From: DASZBR01 sp035943935
Lineage (GTDB): Bacteria > Pseudomonadota > Gammaproteobacteria > DASZBR01
DNA length: 64,000 nucleotides
Reading direction: 5' to 3'
Assembly (NCBI GenBank): GCA_035943935.1
Contig: DASZBR010000006.1
Span: 204,051 to 268,050, forward strand
Shown here: positions 53,765 through 63,983 of the stretch, in pieces
Layout: every line of letters begins with the position of its first letter
Numbering within the stretch: position 1 is the first letter of the stretch
Program-made: the position numbers and the translations under genes
Notes under the pieces: generated by a model
What the model was told of the DNA's origin: nothing
Seen by the model: the letters and a program-made list of their open reading frames with translations, nothing else
The model's database searches: none

Positions 53765-53794
53765 TTGACACAAAAATCATAAACACAATATATT
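53765..53794 (+). promoter_or_regulatory. nrdA promoter (sigma-70 type)
   Basis: TTGACA at 53765-53770, 18 bases, then TATATT at 53789-53794. It lies 60 bases before the nrdA ATG. Its -10 is within the first NrdR box. Confidence 0.7.
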
Positions 53795-53830
53795 GCGTTC
53801 GTCATTCACGAAAAACACATTATCTTGTGT
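53783..53830 (+). promoter_or_regulatory. Twin NrdR boxes upstream of nrdAB
   Basis: ACACAATATATTGCGT (53783-53798) and ACACATTATCTTGTGT (53815-53830) both fit the 16-bp NrdR palindrome, and their centres are 32 bp apart, about three helical turns, the standard arrangement. NrdR with bound dATP/ATP represses ribonucleotide reductase genes. The first box covers the -10. Confidence 0.85.
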
Positions 53831-53853
53831 TTTCTTTGCTCTTGGAGGAGCCT

Positions 53854-56580
53854 ATGTCCACCGAATTGTCAACCCCTGCTATCGAATTAAATGCCATCAA
53901 GCCCGGCGAGATACATGTTATCCGTCGTAATGGCAAGATTACACCCTACGACCCGACCAAAATTGCCGTCGCGGTTTCGAAAGCTTTTCTTGCTGTCGAA
54001 GGTGAAAATGCGTCGAAGTCCAGTCGTATTCATGAACAAGTTTCACAACTGACCGATATCATCACACAAACTTTTCAACGCCGACTGCCCTCTGGCGGAA
54101 CTATCCACATCGAAGATATCCAAGATCAGGTCGAACTCGTACTCATGCGAGGCGAAGAACACAAAGTCGCGCGTGCCTATGTTTTATACCGTGAAGAACG
54201 TCGCAAAGAACGCCTTGCCGTAGCCGAAAAAACACAGAAAGCAAAACCTGTCGACAAAGACCTGAAGAAATCTGTTCTGGAAGCGTGTGAAGGACTGATT
54301 GAAGTTAGCCCAGAATTAATTTTAAAAGAAACAGAACGTGGCTTATTCGAAGGCGCGACCAAGCATGATATTAACAAAGCCTTACAACTCAGTGCTCGAG
54401 CATTAATTGAAAAAGAACCCAATTATACCTACGTTGCTGCGCGTCTATTATTGGAAGAAGTGAAAGACGAAGCGTATTTATTTTTAGATCTTTCTGAAAA
54501 AGCATCCTATACCGACTATTTTAAAGCCTATCTTCAAGCGGGTATTAAACTTGAATTATTAAATCCAAACTTACAAAACTTTGATCTCGATAAATTGGCG
54601 AAAGCAATAAAACTAGAACGTGATTTGCAATTTACGTATTTAGGATTACAAACTTTATATGATCGCTATTTAATCCATTCGCGCGGGAAGAGATTTGAAT
54701 TAACACAAGCATTCTTTATGCGTGTGGCCATGGGCTTGGCGATGGAAGAAAAAGATAAAAACGCACGCGCCATTGAATTTTATGATTTATTGTCATCGTT
54801 TGACTTCATGAGTTCAACGCCAACTTTATTTAACTCAGGAACCCTACGTCCACAATTGTCGAGCTGCTTTTTAACCACCATTCCTGATGATTTAGATGCT
54901 ATTTATAGCGCTATAAAAGATAACGCCCTTCTCTCAAAATTTGCGGGTGGTTTAGGTAATGACTGGACACCTATTCGCGCCATGGGAGCACATATCAAGG
55001 GAACAAATGGCAAATCACAAGGCGTAGTACCCTTCATGGTAGTGGCCAATGCCAGTGCCGTTGCCGTCAATCAAGGTGGCAAACGCAAAGGTGCAGTGGT
55101 GGGCTATTTAGAAACCTGGCATTACGATATCGAGCGCTTTTTAGAATTACGCAAAAATACGGGTGATGAAAGATTACGCACACATGATATGAATACGGCA
55201 AATTGGGTGCCTGATTTATTTATGAAACGTGTCTCTGAAAACGGTGATTGGACATTATTCTCACCTAATGAAGTGCCTGATTTACATGATCTGTATGGTG
55301 ACGCCTTTGAAAAAGCCTATGTCGCGTATGAGAAAAAAGCAGAAAAAGGCGAGCTTTTTGTTCATAAAAAAATTCCTGCCTTATCCTTATGGCGAAAAAT
55401 GTTAGGACTGTTATTTGAAACGGGGCACCCTTGGGTAACGTTCAAAGATCCGTGTAATTTACGATCTCCGCAACAACATATTGGTGTAGTACATAGCTCA
55501 AATTTATGTACTGAAATTACCTTAAATACATCAGCTGAAGAAATTGCAGTCTGTAATTTGGGCAGTATTAATCTTGTTCAACATATGAACAAAAAGGGTT
55601 TGGATAAAGAGAAGTTGAGAAAAACAGTCCAGACCGCTATTCGCATGTTAGATAACGTCATTGATATTAATTACTACACGGTCCCACAAGCGAAAAAATC
55701 TAATCTCAAACACCGCCCGATTGGATTAGGTATTATGGGTTTTCAAGATGCCTTGTATGAATTACGTCTACCCTATTCTTCACAAGAAGCCATAAATTTT
55801 GCGGATCAATCAATGGAAGCGGTAAGTTATTACGCCATTGAAGCGTCAAATCAATTAGCCGAAGAACGAGGATCCTATGAATCGTATAAAGGCTCTTTAT
55901 GGAGTCAGGGTATTTTGCCGATTGATTCTATTGAATTTTTAGCCAAAACACGCGGCGAATATTTAGATCAAGACCGAAGCAAAACCATGGATTGGAATAG
56001 CTTGCGCGAAAAAGTTAAAAAAACGGGCATGCGAAATTCAAATGTATTGGCGATTGCACCCACTGCAACTATCTCAAATATTTGTGGTGTTTCCCAATCG
56101 ATTGAACCCACTTATCAAAACTTATTTGTAAAATCAAATATGTCCGGTGAATTTACTGTCGTGAATCCTTACTTAGTCCGCGATTTAAAAACCTTAAATT
56201 TATGGGACGATGTCATGATCAATGACTTAAAATATTTTGACGGTAGCGTTTCGCAAATAGCACGGATTCCCCAAGAATTAAAATTATTATATGCAAATGC
56301 ATTTGAAATTGATCCCAGCTGGTTAGTTGAAGCCGGATCGCGACGCCAAAAATGGATCGACCAATCTCAATCGCTGAACTTATATATGGCTGAGCCATCG
56401 GGTAAGAAATTAGACGCACTCTATCGTTTGGCGTGGATAAAAGGCCTGAAAACGACTTATTACTTGCGTAGTTTAGGGGCGACGGGCACCGAAAAATCAA
56501 CGGTGACCAGCGGAACATTAAATGCGGTTTCATCCAAAGAATGCGCTATAGATAACCCTGACTGTGAATCCTGTCAGTAA
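53854..56580 (+). CDS. nrdA: Class I ribonucleotide reductase large subunit
   Basis: 908 residues from MSTELSTPAIELN (53854, GGAGG 6 bases upstream); longer frames reach back over the promoter and are not used. It reduces ribonucleoside diphosphates to deoxy forms. An ATP-cone (IHVIRRNGKITPYDPTKIAVAV, to about 110) is followed by a second cone-like stretch, then the radical-enzyme barrel (SSCFLTTIPDD, NLCTEITLNT, ATATISNICG-type region) and the C-terminal redox pair CESCQ. The duplicated N-terminal regulatory region resembles NrdA of Chlamydia-type systems. Confidence 0.96.
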   Translation: MSTELSTPAIELNAIKPGEIHVIRRNGKITPYDPTKIAVAVSKAFLAVEGENASKSSRIHEQVSQLTDIITQTFQRRLPSGGTIHIEDIQDQVELVLMRGEEHKVARAYVLYREERRKERLAVAEKTQKAKPVDKDLKKSVLEACEGLIEVSPELILKETERGLFEGATKHDINKALQLSARALIEKEPNYTYVAARLLLEEVKDEAYLFLDLSEKASYTDYFKAYLQAGIKLELLNPNLQNFDLDKLAKAIKLERDLQFTYLGLQTLYDRYLIHSRGKRFELTQAFFMRVAMGLAMEEKDKNARAIEFYDLLSSFDFMSSTPTLFNSGTLRPQLSSCFLTTIPDDLDAIYSAIKDNALLSKFAGGLGNDWTPIRAMGAHIKGTNGKSQGVVPFMVVANASAVAVNQGGKRKGAVVGYLETWHYDIERFLELRKNTGDERLRTHDMNTANWVPDLFMKRVSENGDWTLFSPNEVPDLHDLYGDAFEKAYVAYEKKAEKGELFVHKKIPALSLWRKMLGLLFETGHPWVTFKDPCNLRSPQQHIGVVHSSNLCTEITLNTSAEEIAVCNLGSINLVQHMNKKGLDKEKLRKTVQTAIRMLDNVIDINYYTVPQAKKSNLKHRPIGLGIMGFQDALYELRLPYSSQEAINFADQSMEAVSYYAIEASNQLAEERGSYESYKGSLWSQGILPIDSIEFLAKTRGEYLDQDRSKTMDWNSLREKVKKTGMRNSNVLAIAPTATISNICGVSQSIEPTYQNLFVKSNMSGEFTVVNPYLVRDLKTLNLWDDVMINDLKYFDGSVSQIARIPQELKLLYANAFEIDPSWLVEAGSRRQKWIDQSQSLNLYMAEPSGKKLDALYRLAWIKGLKTTYYLRSLGATGTEKSTVTSGTLNAVSSKECAIDNPDCESCQ

Positions 56581-56614
56581 ATTATTTTATATCTATTATT
56601 GTTGAGGAAATATT

Positions 56615-57664
<1,050 letters not shown>

Positions 57665-57704
57665 GCCGTTAGAATCTCGGGTTCAATAATGTGGGAGACG
57701 AGCT

Positions 57705-58025
57705 TTGGCGCTACAATTTCAGTTAACAAAACAGTTCATAAGCAGCATTGAAAAATTGATAGCGGCCTTTGCAGATGACAAAGATGCGTTGGAATTCATG
57801 GACGCCAAAGTCGCCTGGGACCATAAAACAAAGGTTGAAACGATATATAGATTGTATTCACACAGTGATGTGGTAAAAGAAGTTAATGCAAAAGAATATG
57901 AGTCTGTGCACTCTGCTGAAACTCATGAAGGCAAATCAAGCATTACACCATTCGGCACATCTCCGAAACCAGCAGGCATACCATCCACGAGAAGACATGA
58001 GGATATTGATGATGAAGATGAGTAA
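57705..58025 (+). CDS. Unknown small protein between nrdB and bamE
   Basis: 106 residues from a TTG at 57705 that has GGGAG 7 bases ahead. Helical first half (FISSIEKLIAAFADDKDALEF) and a polar, acidic tail (RRHEDIDDEDE). Not recognised. It overlaps bamE by 17 bases. Confidence 0.55.
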   Translation: MALQFQLTKQFISSIEKLIAAFADDKDALEFMDAKVAWDHKTKVETIYRLYSHSDVVKEVNAKEYESVHSAETHEGKSSITPFGTSPKPAGIPSTRRHEDIDDEDE

Positions 58026-58329
58026 TAAAATTGGCTTAGCCTTTGTTTTATTGATGCCGTTGTTAGGGTTGACTGGATGTTATCCGTTTTTATATCACGC
58101 GCCACTTGAACAAGGTAATGTGATTAATCCTAATGCTGTTGCTTTGTTGAAAGTAGGCATGACAAAAGATCAAGTACTCAGCACGATGGGAACGCCCATA
58201 TTAGACACCCCCCTTTCACCCGATGTTTGGCATTATGTTTATACACTTCGCCTGAAAGATAAATTAACCGAACAGAAACAACTGACGTTATATTTCAGCG
58301 AAAATAAATTAGCGCGGATAGCTTCTTAA
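58009..58329 (+). CDS. bamE: Outer-membrane assembly lipoprotein BamE
   Basis: 106 residues from the ATG at 58009 (GAGG 6 bases upstream), with signal peptide and lipobox LLGLTGCYPF. The SmpA/OmlA fold is shown by ALLKVGMTKDQVLSTMGTP and DVWHYVYTL. BamE steadies the Bam complex that folds outer-membrane proteins. It converges on bamB, another part of the same complex. Confidence 0.92.
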   Translation: MMKMSNKIGLAFVLLMPLLGLTGCYPFLYHAPLEQGNVINPNAVALLKVGMTKDQVLSTMGTPILDTPLSPDVWHYVYTLRLKDKLTEQKQLTLYFSENKLARIAS

Positions 58330-58335
58330 TTATTC

Positions 58336-59409
58336 TTAATAGCTATAGTCAGTGACTAAGCCATTCGTAGATAAAATATACACTTCTTTGCCATGTACAA
58401 TTGGCGCGCTGTTTATGGATGAACTGCTGACATTCACTCGAGCAAGTGTTAAACCTGAAGATTGACTCAGCCAATGAACATACCCTTCAGCATCAGCAAC
58501 GACAAGCATATTTCCCATGACAGCAGGCGCAGTTAATCGTCTATATTTTAAATCTTCTTGCTTCCATATTTCTTTGCCTGTTTTACGATCAAATGCCCAC
58601 ACAACTCCCTTCGCATCTGTCACAAAAATTGTCTGTGGTGCAACGGCAAGTCCTGTAAAAGAAGACAATGGCGTTTGCCACAATTTCTGTCCTGTTTGAG
58701 CATTCACTGCTGCCAAATTTCCTTGATACGTCACCACATAAACCACATTTCCTGAAATTTTCGGATCAGCAACAATATCCACCATTTTTTCGACATCTGC
58801 AGGCCCTTGTGGGCGAGCAATCGTTGTCTGCCACTTTACTGCACCTGTTTGAGAGGCATACGCTGTTAAGTTTCCATTGGATGAACCCACAATGATATTG
58901 TTGTCAACCAACAGAGGCTTGCTTCCCCCCGATAAAACCATCGTATGAACGCTATGCGCAGATTGCCAACGCACGCTACCATCTTGAATATTTAATGCCC
59001 ACACAGAACCATCAAGTGTTCGCACAAAAACACTGTTGTTAGAAATAATGGGGGAAGAAACAATTGGATCAGAAAGCATAACGTGCCACACCGTTTTTCC
59101 ACTGGCTAAAGACAACGCCCACAGTCCGCCGTCATTGTCCCCTGCAATCACAAGGTTATTTCCAATACTTGGACCTGCAACTAAGGTTTGCTTTAACGGC
59201 GATCGCCAATACGTCATTCCATTCGAAAGATCAAATATTGCAACTGCTTTCGTCGCATCCATTTTATGTGACCACATTTTTTGCGGTGAGAATTGTGATT
59301 GATAAGCCACAAGTTTTGATGGTGCAGGGGTATTATCTTCCCCGATACCACTTATTGTCGAACATCCAGCCAAACATAAAGCGGTAAGCAAAACACTCAT
59401 TTTTTTCAT
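58336..59409 (-). CDS. bamB: Outer-membrane assembly lipoprotein BamB
   Basis: 357 residues with lipobox LCLAGCSTI and an eight-bladed PQQ/WD-like propeller: repeated G.L.A....G...W patterns (LWALSLASGKTVWH, LAAVNAQTGQKLWQT, VWAFDRKTGKEIWKQ). It binds BamA and hands on substrates. Order hisS-yfgM-bamB is conserved; der does not follow. Confidence 0.95.
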   Translation of the reverse strand: MKKMSVLLTALCLAGCSTISGIGEDNTPAPSKLVAYQSQFSPQKMWSHKMDATKAVAIFDLSNGMTYWRSPLKQTLVAGPSIGNNLVIAGDNDGGLWALSLASGKTVWHVMLSDPIVSSPIISNNSVFVRTLDGSVWALNIQDGSVRWQSAHSVHTMVLSGGSKPLLVDNNIIVGSSNGNLTAYASQTGAVKWQTTIARPQGPADVEKMVDIVADPKISGNVVYVVTYQGNLAAVNAQTGQKLWQTPLSSFTGLAVAPQTIFVTDAKGVVWAFDRKTGKEIWKQEDLKYRRLTAPAVMGNMLVVADAEGYVHWLSQSSGLTLARVNVSSSSINSAPIVHGKEVYILSTNGLVTDYSY

Positions 59410-60048
59410 TTATTTATTTCCTGTCGCTAAATCATTCAATTTCATCGTAAGCAATGGACGTGCAATAGCATAATTAGGCAATAAATCTACTGCTTTTTGA
59501 TAGGACTCACGCGCTTTTACGGTATCATTGAGCGCAAGATAACTGTCTCCACGCACTTCATTAATCATAGGCAGATAACTTGAATCGTTTATTTTATCTA
59601 ATACTTTCAATGCTTCTTGAGGTTTATTCAGCTGAATTTCAATGCGTGATAAACGCAATCGAGCAATTTCACGTAAAGAATTCGTACTCGCGTGATCCAT
59701 CACCCACGTTAATTGCGCTTCTGCTTCTGGATATTTTTCTGCGTACACATCATTTCGAGCAAAGATCAATGAAGCCAATGCCGCATAAGGCGTGTGCGAA
59801 TAATTATCTTTGAGTAAACTCGCTTCTTTAATGGTCGTTGCATCGTCCCCGTTCACAAGCGCATTGAGCATTTGTTCATAGTGCGCCGAACCTCTTTCCA
59901 GTTTCACTTCACGGTGTTTAAACCAGAAATGTAATCCTAGGCTCAGTGCAAGCGCTAAAAATAAAACACCGATCGCAAAATTACCGTTGTTTTTCCACCA
60001 CGCTTTCAACAATTCTATTTGTTGCTCTTCCGTTAAATACGTACTCAC
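59410..60048 (-). CDS. yfgM: Periplasmic TPR protein YfgM (SecYEG partner)
   Basis: 212 residues: short cytosolic start (TEEQQIELLKAWWKNNGN), one membrane helix (FAIGVLFLALALSLGLHFWF), then TPR-like repeats (AYDA/PYAALASLIFARND, KARESYQKAVDLLP). In E. coli it works with PpiD at the SecYEG translocon. It overlaps hisS by ATGA. Confidence 0.9.
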   Translation of the reverse strand: MSTYLTEEQQIELLKAWWKNNGNFAIGVLFLALALSLGLHFWFKHREVKLERGSAHYEQMLNALVNGDDATTIKEASLLKDNYSHTPYAALASLIFARNDVYAEKYPEAEAQLTWVMDHASTNSLREIARLRLSRIEIQLNKPQEALKVLDKINDSSYLPMINEVRGDSYLALNDTVKARESYQKAVDLLPNYAIARPLLTMKLNDLATGNK

Positions 60049-61304
60049 AACATACTCCTTACGTGTTTTATCGATTCATCAATTGAAAAGCGCTGTTGAG
60101 GCTTTTCTTCGCGAAGATCTTTGAAGGTTATCATATTATTTGTCAACTCGTCTTCACCCAAAATTAAAGCAAATTTCGCACCACTTTTATCCGCGCGTTT
60201 AAATTGGGCTTTAACATTACCGCCTGAACAGTCAACGATCAAGCTCAACGTAGGAATCGCATCACGCATTTTTTCGGCAAGGATAAGCCCCTCTTTTTCA
60301 GCCCTTTCCCCTGCCAACACAAAATAAACATCAGGCAATTGCTTCGCAAATTTATCTGAGCATAATTCAACAATCCGCTCAATGCCGATGGCAAAACCAA
60401 CCGCTGGCGTTTCTTTTCCACCCAACTCTTTCACTAATCCATCATAGCGACCGCCAGCACAGACGGTTCCTTGAGCACCTAACGCTTCTGTTACCCATTC
60501 AAAGACGGTTCCCGTGTAATAATCTAAGCCTCTTACCAATTTTGGATTTATTTCAAACGGAATATGAGCAGCGCGTAAAAGCTCGCACAGCTCTTGAAAT
60601 GCTTTCTTATCAATTTCATCTAAGTATTCAGTGAGTTTAGGCGCGTGATCAAGCAGCGCTTGTACTTCAGGATTTTTAGAGTCAAGAATTCGCAGAGGAT
60701 TGGTTTCAAGACGACGCTTAGAATCCTCATCTAATTTTTCAGGATGTTTTTTACAAAATTCAACAAAAGCTTTTCTGTAATGCACACGGGATTCAGGTGT
60801 ACCCAAGGTATTAATGTGCAACTTTACTTTGTCGGCAATACCTAAGAGATTCCACAAACGAAAAGACATCACCATTAATTCAGCTTCAATCAAATAACCT
60901 GCGAAACCAAATACTTCAACACCTACTTGATAAAATTGGCGATAACGACCTTTTTGTGGACGCTCATAACGGAACATCGGACCTTGATACCATAATTTTT
61001 GCGTTTGATGGTACAAAATTCCCTGTTGAATACCTGCTCGCACACAACCGGCTGTTCCCTCTGGTCGTAGCGTTAAGCTCTCGTCGTTACGATCTAAAAA
61101 AGTATACATTTCTTTTTCTACAATATCAGTCGCTTCGCCAATACTGCGTTTAAATAATTCTGTTCGCTCAAGAATCGGCAGACGAATTTCTTCATAGCCA
61201 TAATTAAAAAATAATGTTCGGATATGATTTTCTACCCAATGCCATAATGCAGTTGCTTCAGGCAAAATATCATTCATTCCTTTTACGGCTTGAATCGATG
61301 TCAT
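60045..61304 (-). CDS. hisS: Histidyl-tRNA synthetase
   Basis: 419 residues from MTSIQAVKGMNDILP, whose ATG overlaps the rodZ stop as ATGA; an ATG at 61313 would add three residues. Class II motifs YEEIRLPILERTELF, TLRPEGTAGCVRA, the histidine A motif LVRGLDYYTGTVFEW, and the C-terminal anticodon domain are all present. Confidence 0.96.
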   Translation of the reverse strand: MTSIQAVKGMNDILPEATALWHWVENHIRTLFFNYGYEEIRLPILERTELFKRSIGEATDIVEKEMYTFLDRNDESLTLRPEGTAGCVRAGIQQGILYHQTQKLWYQGPMFRYERPQKGRYRQFYQVGVEVFGFAGYLIEAELMVMSFRLWNLLGIADKVKLHINTLGTPESRVHYRKAFVEFCKKHPEKLDEDSKRRLETNPLRILDSKNPEVQALLDHAPKLTEYLDEIDKKAFQELCELLRAAHIPFEINPKLVRGLDYYTGTVFEWVTEALGAQGTVCAGGRYDGLVKELGGKETPAVGFAIGIERIVELCSDKFAKQLPDVYFVLAGERAEKEGLILAEKMRDAIPTLSLIVDCSGGNVKAQFKRADKSGAKFALILGEDELTNNMITFKDLREEKPQQRFSIDESIKHVRSML

Positions 61305-61831
61305 AATGGCCATCCCGGAAAAATATCCTGCATAAGATCGTCCTTTTTAACTATAGGAAGCAATATTTCATTGGATTTTATGCGTCCAAAGGGAACTTCC
61401 TCTACACTCATGCTAATAATAGATCGTGTTGCATCATTTTTTTCAATCGCATGATGACGCTCATGCCACCAAATAAATACCAACACGGCAAGGGTAATAA
61501 TAACGACATAGTTTAATAATTTCAGAAAGATCCGCCCTAATAATGGCAACAGTCCGAACTGTTTTGTTTCTGGTGTAGGAGAAACGGTAGGTGACGCAGA
61601 ACTTGTTGACGCACGAGAAGGCTCATTAATGGTTAAGCGCAATAAACTTGCGTAGTTCTTAATATACCCCCTCACAAAAACGGCGGAAGGCAATTTATCA
61701 AACTGTTCGCACTCAAGCGCATTAATCACTTCGACGTTTAGACAAAGTGCTTTCGCAGCTTCTTCTTGTGACAATCCACGCCTCTCGCGTGCAAGACGCA
61801 ATTTATCTCCAAAAGAATTTATTTCAGCCAT
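61301..61831 (-). CDS. rodZ: RodZ-like membrane HTH protein, shortened
   Basis: 176 residues against about 335 in E. coli. The cytosolic HTH (FGDKLRLARERRGLSQEEAA, VFVRGYIKNYASLL) that binds MreB is complete, as is one membrane helix (VVIITLAVLVFIWW), but the periplasmic beta-domain is almost wholly absent. The gene sits between pilF and hisS; ispG, normally between rodZ and hisS, is missing. Confidence 0.85.
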   Translation of the reverse strand: MAEINSFGDKLRLARERRGLSQEEAAKALCLNVEVINALECEQFDKLPSAVFVRGYIKNYASLLRLTINEPSRASTSSASPTVSPTPETKQFGLLPLLGRIFLKLLNYVVIITLAVLVFIWWHERHHAIEKNDATRSIISMSVEEVPFGRIKSNEILLPIVKKDDLMQDIFPGWPL

Positions 61832-61832
61832 A

Positions 61833-62336
61833 TTAATTTGCCAATGCTTTTGTAAAATAGTCCTTGGCTTTCGCCTTATCGTTAACGGTTAATGCGCAAA
61901 CCCCTGCATTTTCATACGCTTTTGCGGTATTAATATAATTTTGTAAATGCGCTGCTTTTAAAAATAGCGCTTCAGCCTTTTTTTCTTGATGTTGCTTGCA
62001 CAAAAAAATTCCATAATTATTGAGTACTGCGCCATCATTTGGCGCTAATCCATAGGCATGTTCATAATATTGCGAAGCAAGCGCTGTATTTCCCGTTTCT
62101 TCCCAAAAATACGCCATCGCATCAAGTGTTATAGGATCTTGGGGCGTCTCATGTAACGCGCGCAGTAATTTTTCTTTCGCACGAACTTTATTTCCCTGTT
62201 TCAAGTATGCAAGTCCAAGCGCCACATTATCCTGCGAGGCACTATTTTGATTAGATATTGAGTTTATACTGGTGCAACTTTGGACAACACTACACAGCAA
62301 TAACACCACGACTACGATCAAAAATTTCCTTCGCAT
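61833..62336 (-). CDS. pilF: PilF/PilW-type TPR lipoprotein, shortened
   Basis: 167 residues from MRRKFLIVVVVLLLCSVVQSC (AAGGA 5 bases before the ATG at 62336), with lipobox and about three TPRs (ALGLAYLKQGNKVRAKEKLL, ASQYYEHAYGLAPNDGAVLN). PilF helps the type IV pilus secretin PilQ assemble; it is usually about 250 residues. It overlaps the end of rlmN. Confidence 0.85.
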   Translation of the reverse strand: MRRKFLIVVVVLLLCSVVQSCTSINSISNQNSASQDNVALGLAYLKQGNKVRAKEKLLRALHETPQDPITLDAMAYFWEETGNTALASQYYEHAYGLAPNDGAVLNNYGIFLCKQHQEKKAEALFLKAAHLQNYINTAKAYENAGVCALTVNDKAKAKDYFTKALAN

Positions 62337-63381
62337 ATTGTTCCTTACGACGTGTCTTATCATTAACTTTACCCACTAACTGTCCACAGGCTGCATCAAT
62401 ATCATCACCCCGTGTTTTACGTGTTACTGTTATCAAACCTGCGCTTTTCAATATATCACGGAATGCATTAATTACAGATTGTGATGACCGCTTATATTGT
62501 GTATACGGAAATGGATTAAACGGTATCAAATTAACTTTCGCAGGAACATCTCTCAACAATGTGACTAATTGTTCCGCATGCTGCCTTTTATCATTAATGC
62601 CTTCTAGCATGACATATTCAAACGTGATTTTACGGCGAGGCTCATTTTCAAAATAAGTTTTGCATACCGCCATCAATTCTGAAAGCGGATATTTTTTATT
62701 GATTGGCACTAAAATATCGCGCAACTCATCCGTGGGGGCATGAAGAGAAACAGCCAATGAAACATCGCTGATTTCTGAAAGCTCTTTCATCGCCGGAATA
62801 ACACCCGATGTACTTAAGGTCACACGACGTTTAGATAAGCCGTATCCGAAGTCATCCATCATGATATCCATCGCTTTCACGACATTATCAAAATTCAGGA
62901 GGGGTTCACCCATTCCCATCATGACCACATTGGTGACTTGTTCTGCTCTTTTTGCAATCCAGACTTGGCCAATGATTTCTGCCGTCGTCAAATTACGGCT
63001 AAAGCCTTGTTTTCCTGTCGAACAAAAACTGCAATTCAGCGCACAGCCGACTTGAGAAGAAACACAGAGGGTTCCTCTATCCGCTTCAGGAATAAAAACC
63101 ATTTCGATGCAATTATTATCTTTTAATTTGAGCACCCATTTTCGGGTGCCATCTTTAGAAAGTTGTTCGGTAACAATTTCAGGTAATTCAATGACCGTAT
63201 CTTTAGCTAATTTTTCACGTAACTCTTTACTGAGATTTGTCATCTCGTCAAAATTAATTACACCATAATGATGAATCCACTGAATCAGTTGAGTTGCACG
63301 AAAAGGTTTTTCACCACGAGAACCAAAAAATTCAGCGAGGCTTTTTCTATCGTAATCTAATAAATTAACGTGAGCGCTCAT
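62290..63381 (-). CDS. rlmN: Dual-specificity RNA methyltransferase RlmN
   Basis: 363 residues from MSAHVNLLDYDRKS (63381), which overlaps the ndk end by 17 bases. Radical-SAM cluster C-x3-C-x2-C in CALNCSFC, GMGEPLLNFDNV, SLHAPTDELR, and the catalytic cysteine in the ACGQL motif at the C-terminus. It methylates C2 of A2503 in 23S rRNA and A37 in some tRNAs. Confidence 0.96.
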   Translation of the reverse strand: MSAHVNLLDYDRKSLAEFFGSRGEKPFRATQLIQWIHHYGVINFDEMTNLSKELREKLAKDTVIELPEIVTEQLSKDGTRKWVLKLKDNNCIEMVFIPEADRGTLCVSSQVGCALNCSFCSTGKQGFSRNLTTAEIIGQVWIAKRAEQVTNVVMMGMGEPLLNFDNVVKAMDIMMDDFGYGLSKRRVTLSTSGVIPAMKELSEISDVSLAVSLHAPTDELRDILVPINKKYPLSELMAVCKTYFENEPRRKITFEYVMLEGINDKRQHAEQLVTLLRDVPAKVNLIPFNPFPYTQYKRSSQSVINAFRDILKSAGLITVTRKTRGDDIDAACGQLVGKVNDKTRRKEQYAKEIFDRSRGVIAV

Positions 63382-63799
63382 AAATCTCTTTATTATCAAA
63401 GAAGAAAGCAATTTCTGTTTTTGCATTGTCTAGCGAATCAGAACCATGAACAGCGTTCTCATCAATACTTGCAGCATAAAGTGCACGGATGGTTCCAGCC
63501 GCTGCATCTTTAGGATTGGTTGCTCCCATGATATCGCGGTGCTTCAGTACTGCATTCTCGCCCTCGAGGATTTGAATCATCACAGGACCTGAAATCATAA
63601 ATTTGACTAAATCATTGAAAAACGGACGGGCTTTGTGAATTTCATAAAAACTTTCAGCCTGTGCTTTTGTTAAATGGGCCATTTTCGCCGCAACGATTTC
63701 TAAGCCAGCCTGTTCAAAACAGGTGTAGATCTTACCAATGAGATTTTTCGCCACTGCATCTGGCTTGATAATAGACAATGTTCTTTGTATAGACGTCAT
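63365..63799 (-). CDS. ndk: Nucleoside diphosphate kinase
   Basis: 144 residues, normal length. RTLSIIKPDAVAKNLIG and the phospho-histidine in NAVHGSDS. It balances NTP and dNTP pools. First gene of the ndk-rlmN-pilF-rodZ-hisS-yfgM-bamB run. Confidence 0.97.
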   Translation of the reverse strand: MTSIQRTLSIIKPDAVAKNLIGKIYTCFEQAGLEIVAAKMAHLTKAQAESFYEIHKARPFFNDLVKFMISGPVMIQILEGENAVLKHRDIMGATNPKDAAAGTIRALYAASIDENAVHGSDSLDNAKTEIAFFFDNKEIYERSR

Positions 63800-63857
63800 A
63801 GAAAAACCCCATTTAGTAAGTAAAAATTCAAGAGTAGAGAGTATAGAGGAATTTCAG

Positions 63858-63867
63858 GCAAAAAAAA
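63858..63867 (-). terminator. T-run after 5S rRNA
   Basis: On the minus strand the 5S gene ends with its closing GC-rich stem and is followed directly by eight T and GCC, which would end the rRNA operon. It is 59-68 bases before the ndk start. Confidence 0.5.
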
Positions 63868-63983
63868 GCCTGGCGATGTCCTACTTTTGCGTGACTTATG
63901 TCACACTATCATCGGCGCAGAACGTTTTCACTGCTGAGTTCGGAATGGAATCAGGTGGTTCCCGTTCGCTATGGTCACCAGGC
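63868..63983 (-). rRNA. rrf: 5S ribosomal RNA
   Basis: 116 bases on the minus strand from GCCTGGTGACCATAGCG to CGCCAGGC. The conserved CCGAACTCAG and GAAC motifs and closing stem GCCTGG/CCAGGC are seen. The 23S and 16S genes would lie to the right, beyond the window. Confidence 0.96.

Noticed and set aside
53623..53853. N-terminal extension of nrdA by 77 residues
   Set aside because: It would run through the promoter and both NrdR boxes; the ATG at 53854 has GGAGG ahead.
58322..58345. CTTAAT-TATT-CTTAAT near the bamE/bamB ends
   Set aside because: Spacing is 4 bases and it lies between convergent gene ends, so it is not a promoter element.
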